Below are positions 63,836-64,000 of a stretch of DNA of 64,000 nt, piece by piece. The stretch comes from Dendrophyllia cribrosa (lineage: Eukaryota; Cnidaria; Anthozoa; Scleractinia; Dendrophylliidae). The first letter of the stretch is position 1. The number at the start of each line of letters is the position of its first letter. Location: positions 11,698,791 to 11,762,790 of the forward strand of contig JAJLRJ010000009.1 of NCBI GenBank assembly GCA_024195265.1. Reading direction: 5' to 3'. The notes beneath the pieces were generated by a model, which was not told where the DNA came from, searched no databases, and saw only the letters and a program-made list of their open reading frames with translations. Made by a program: the position numbers and the translations under genes.

Positions 63836-64000
63836 CACAATACATGGCAAGGCTTGAGTAATTACTGAGTCCTTAATTTAAGTGTCCTACAGTCGTGTAT
63901 GGTATCTAGATCTATCCAATTTCATAGATTGCCCGCCACTTTATTTCTCCCCGGCTGCAAGCACTAAATGTATGTAGCTCTATCATCCAAACGCTTTTGC

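Larger units (their letters stand above)
60384..64000 (+). repeat. Higher-order array: conserved flank plus 30-bp minisatellite
   Basis: A flank with TTTCATAGATTGCGCGCCAC recurs at 60384, 60798, 61568, 61953, 63184 and 63914, so the period varies (about 414, 770, 385, 1231, 730). The flank leads into a start codon and then into a variable number of 30-bp units made of two 15-bp halves, GGTGATCTTTTGGCG and GGTGATCCTCTGACG. Units end in GATCCTCTGACCCGCC, then GTCTGACGTTCATTAGCC, GTGTAGGTACTCCATG and the next flank. The array continues beyond the window. Confidence 0.95.

Noticed and set aside
60384..64000. CRISPR-like array (repeats with variable spacing)
   Set aside because: The host is an animal, the repeats are imperfect 30-bp tandem units without unique spacers, and no cas genes exist.

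Overview
The window is animal nuclear DNA, most probably from an anthozoan cnidarian and, in style, a stony coral. The grounds are: genes split by long AT-rich introns with GT-AG borders, very dense short foldback elements, 3' tails of non-LTR retrotransposons ending in ATGA-type repeats, tRNA-derived SINEs, a rhodopsin-class receptor of the type expanded in corals, and a BMAL1/CYCLE-type clock gene. The genus cannot be fixed from sequence alone. There are no bacterial operons, CRISPR arrays or recognisable viral genes.

Layout. (1) 1-9844 is a near-perfect palindrome with 4.9-kb arms. Its axis, near 4924, lies inside a small hairpin-forming transposon. Each arm carries two coding exons of a BMAL1-like bHLH-PAS gene. 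(2) The right-arm exons run on the + strand into three single-copy exons (11467-11627, 13644-13779, 16993-17313). Together they give the PAS-B domain and the C-terminal activation tail ending in LEADAGLGG. The exons for bHLH and PAS-A are absent; where they should lie there is only the mirror copy. The arms differ mostly by single-base homopolymer indels. Two of these break the right-arm PAS-B exon, while the left-arm copy is intact. (3) 17.3-46.3 kb is gene-poor and repeat-rich: foldback elements with TTAA, TTA/TAA or TA target sites, SINE and LINE remnants, microsatellites, a broken RecQ-like helicase gene with a 268-bp element inserted in it (TTA duplication), and several candidate short exons. 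(4) 46305-56694 holds three head-to-tail copies of a 3462-bp transposon-like unit with 0.9-kb inverted ends. The whole trimer is bounded by a single TTAA pair. (5) 56873-57801 (-) is an intronless class A GPCR with one frame break near its N terminus. (6) 60384-64000 is a higher-order array. A conserved flank alternates with variable numbers of a 30-bp unit that stays open on both strands.

Only two clearly recognisable host genes are present, BMAL1-like and the GPCR. Both carry one-base frame breaks, and so do the terminal repeat ORFs. Most breaks are length changes in homopolymer runs, so long-read consensus error must be excluded before anything is called a pseudogene. No functional link between the two genes is evident.
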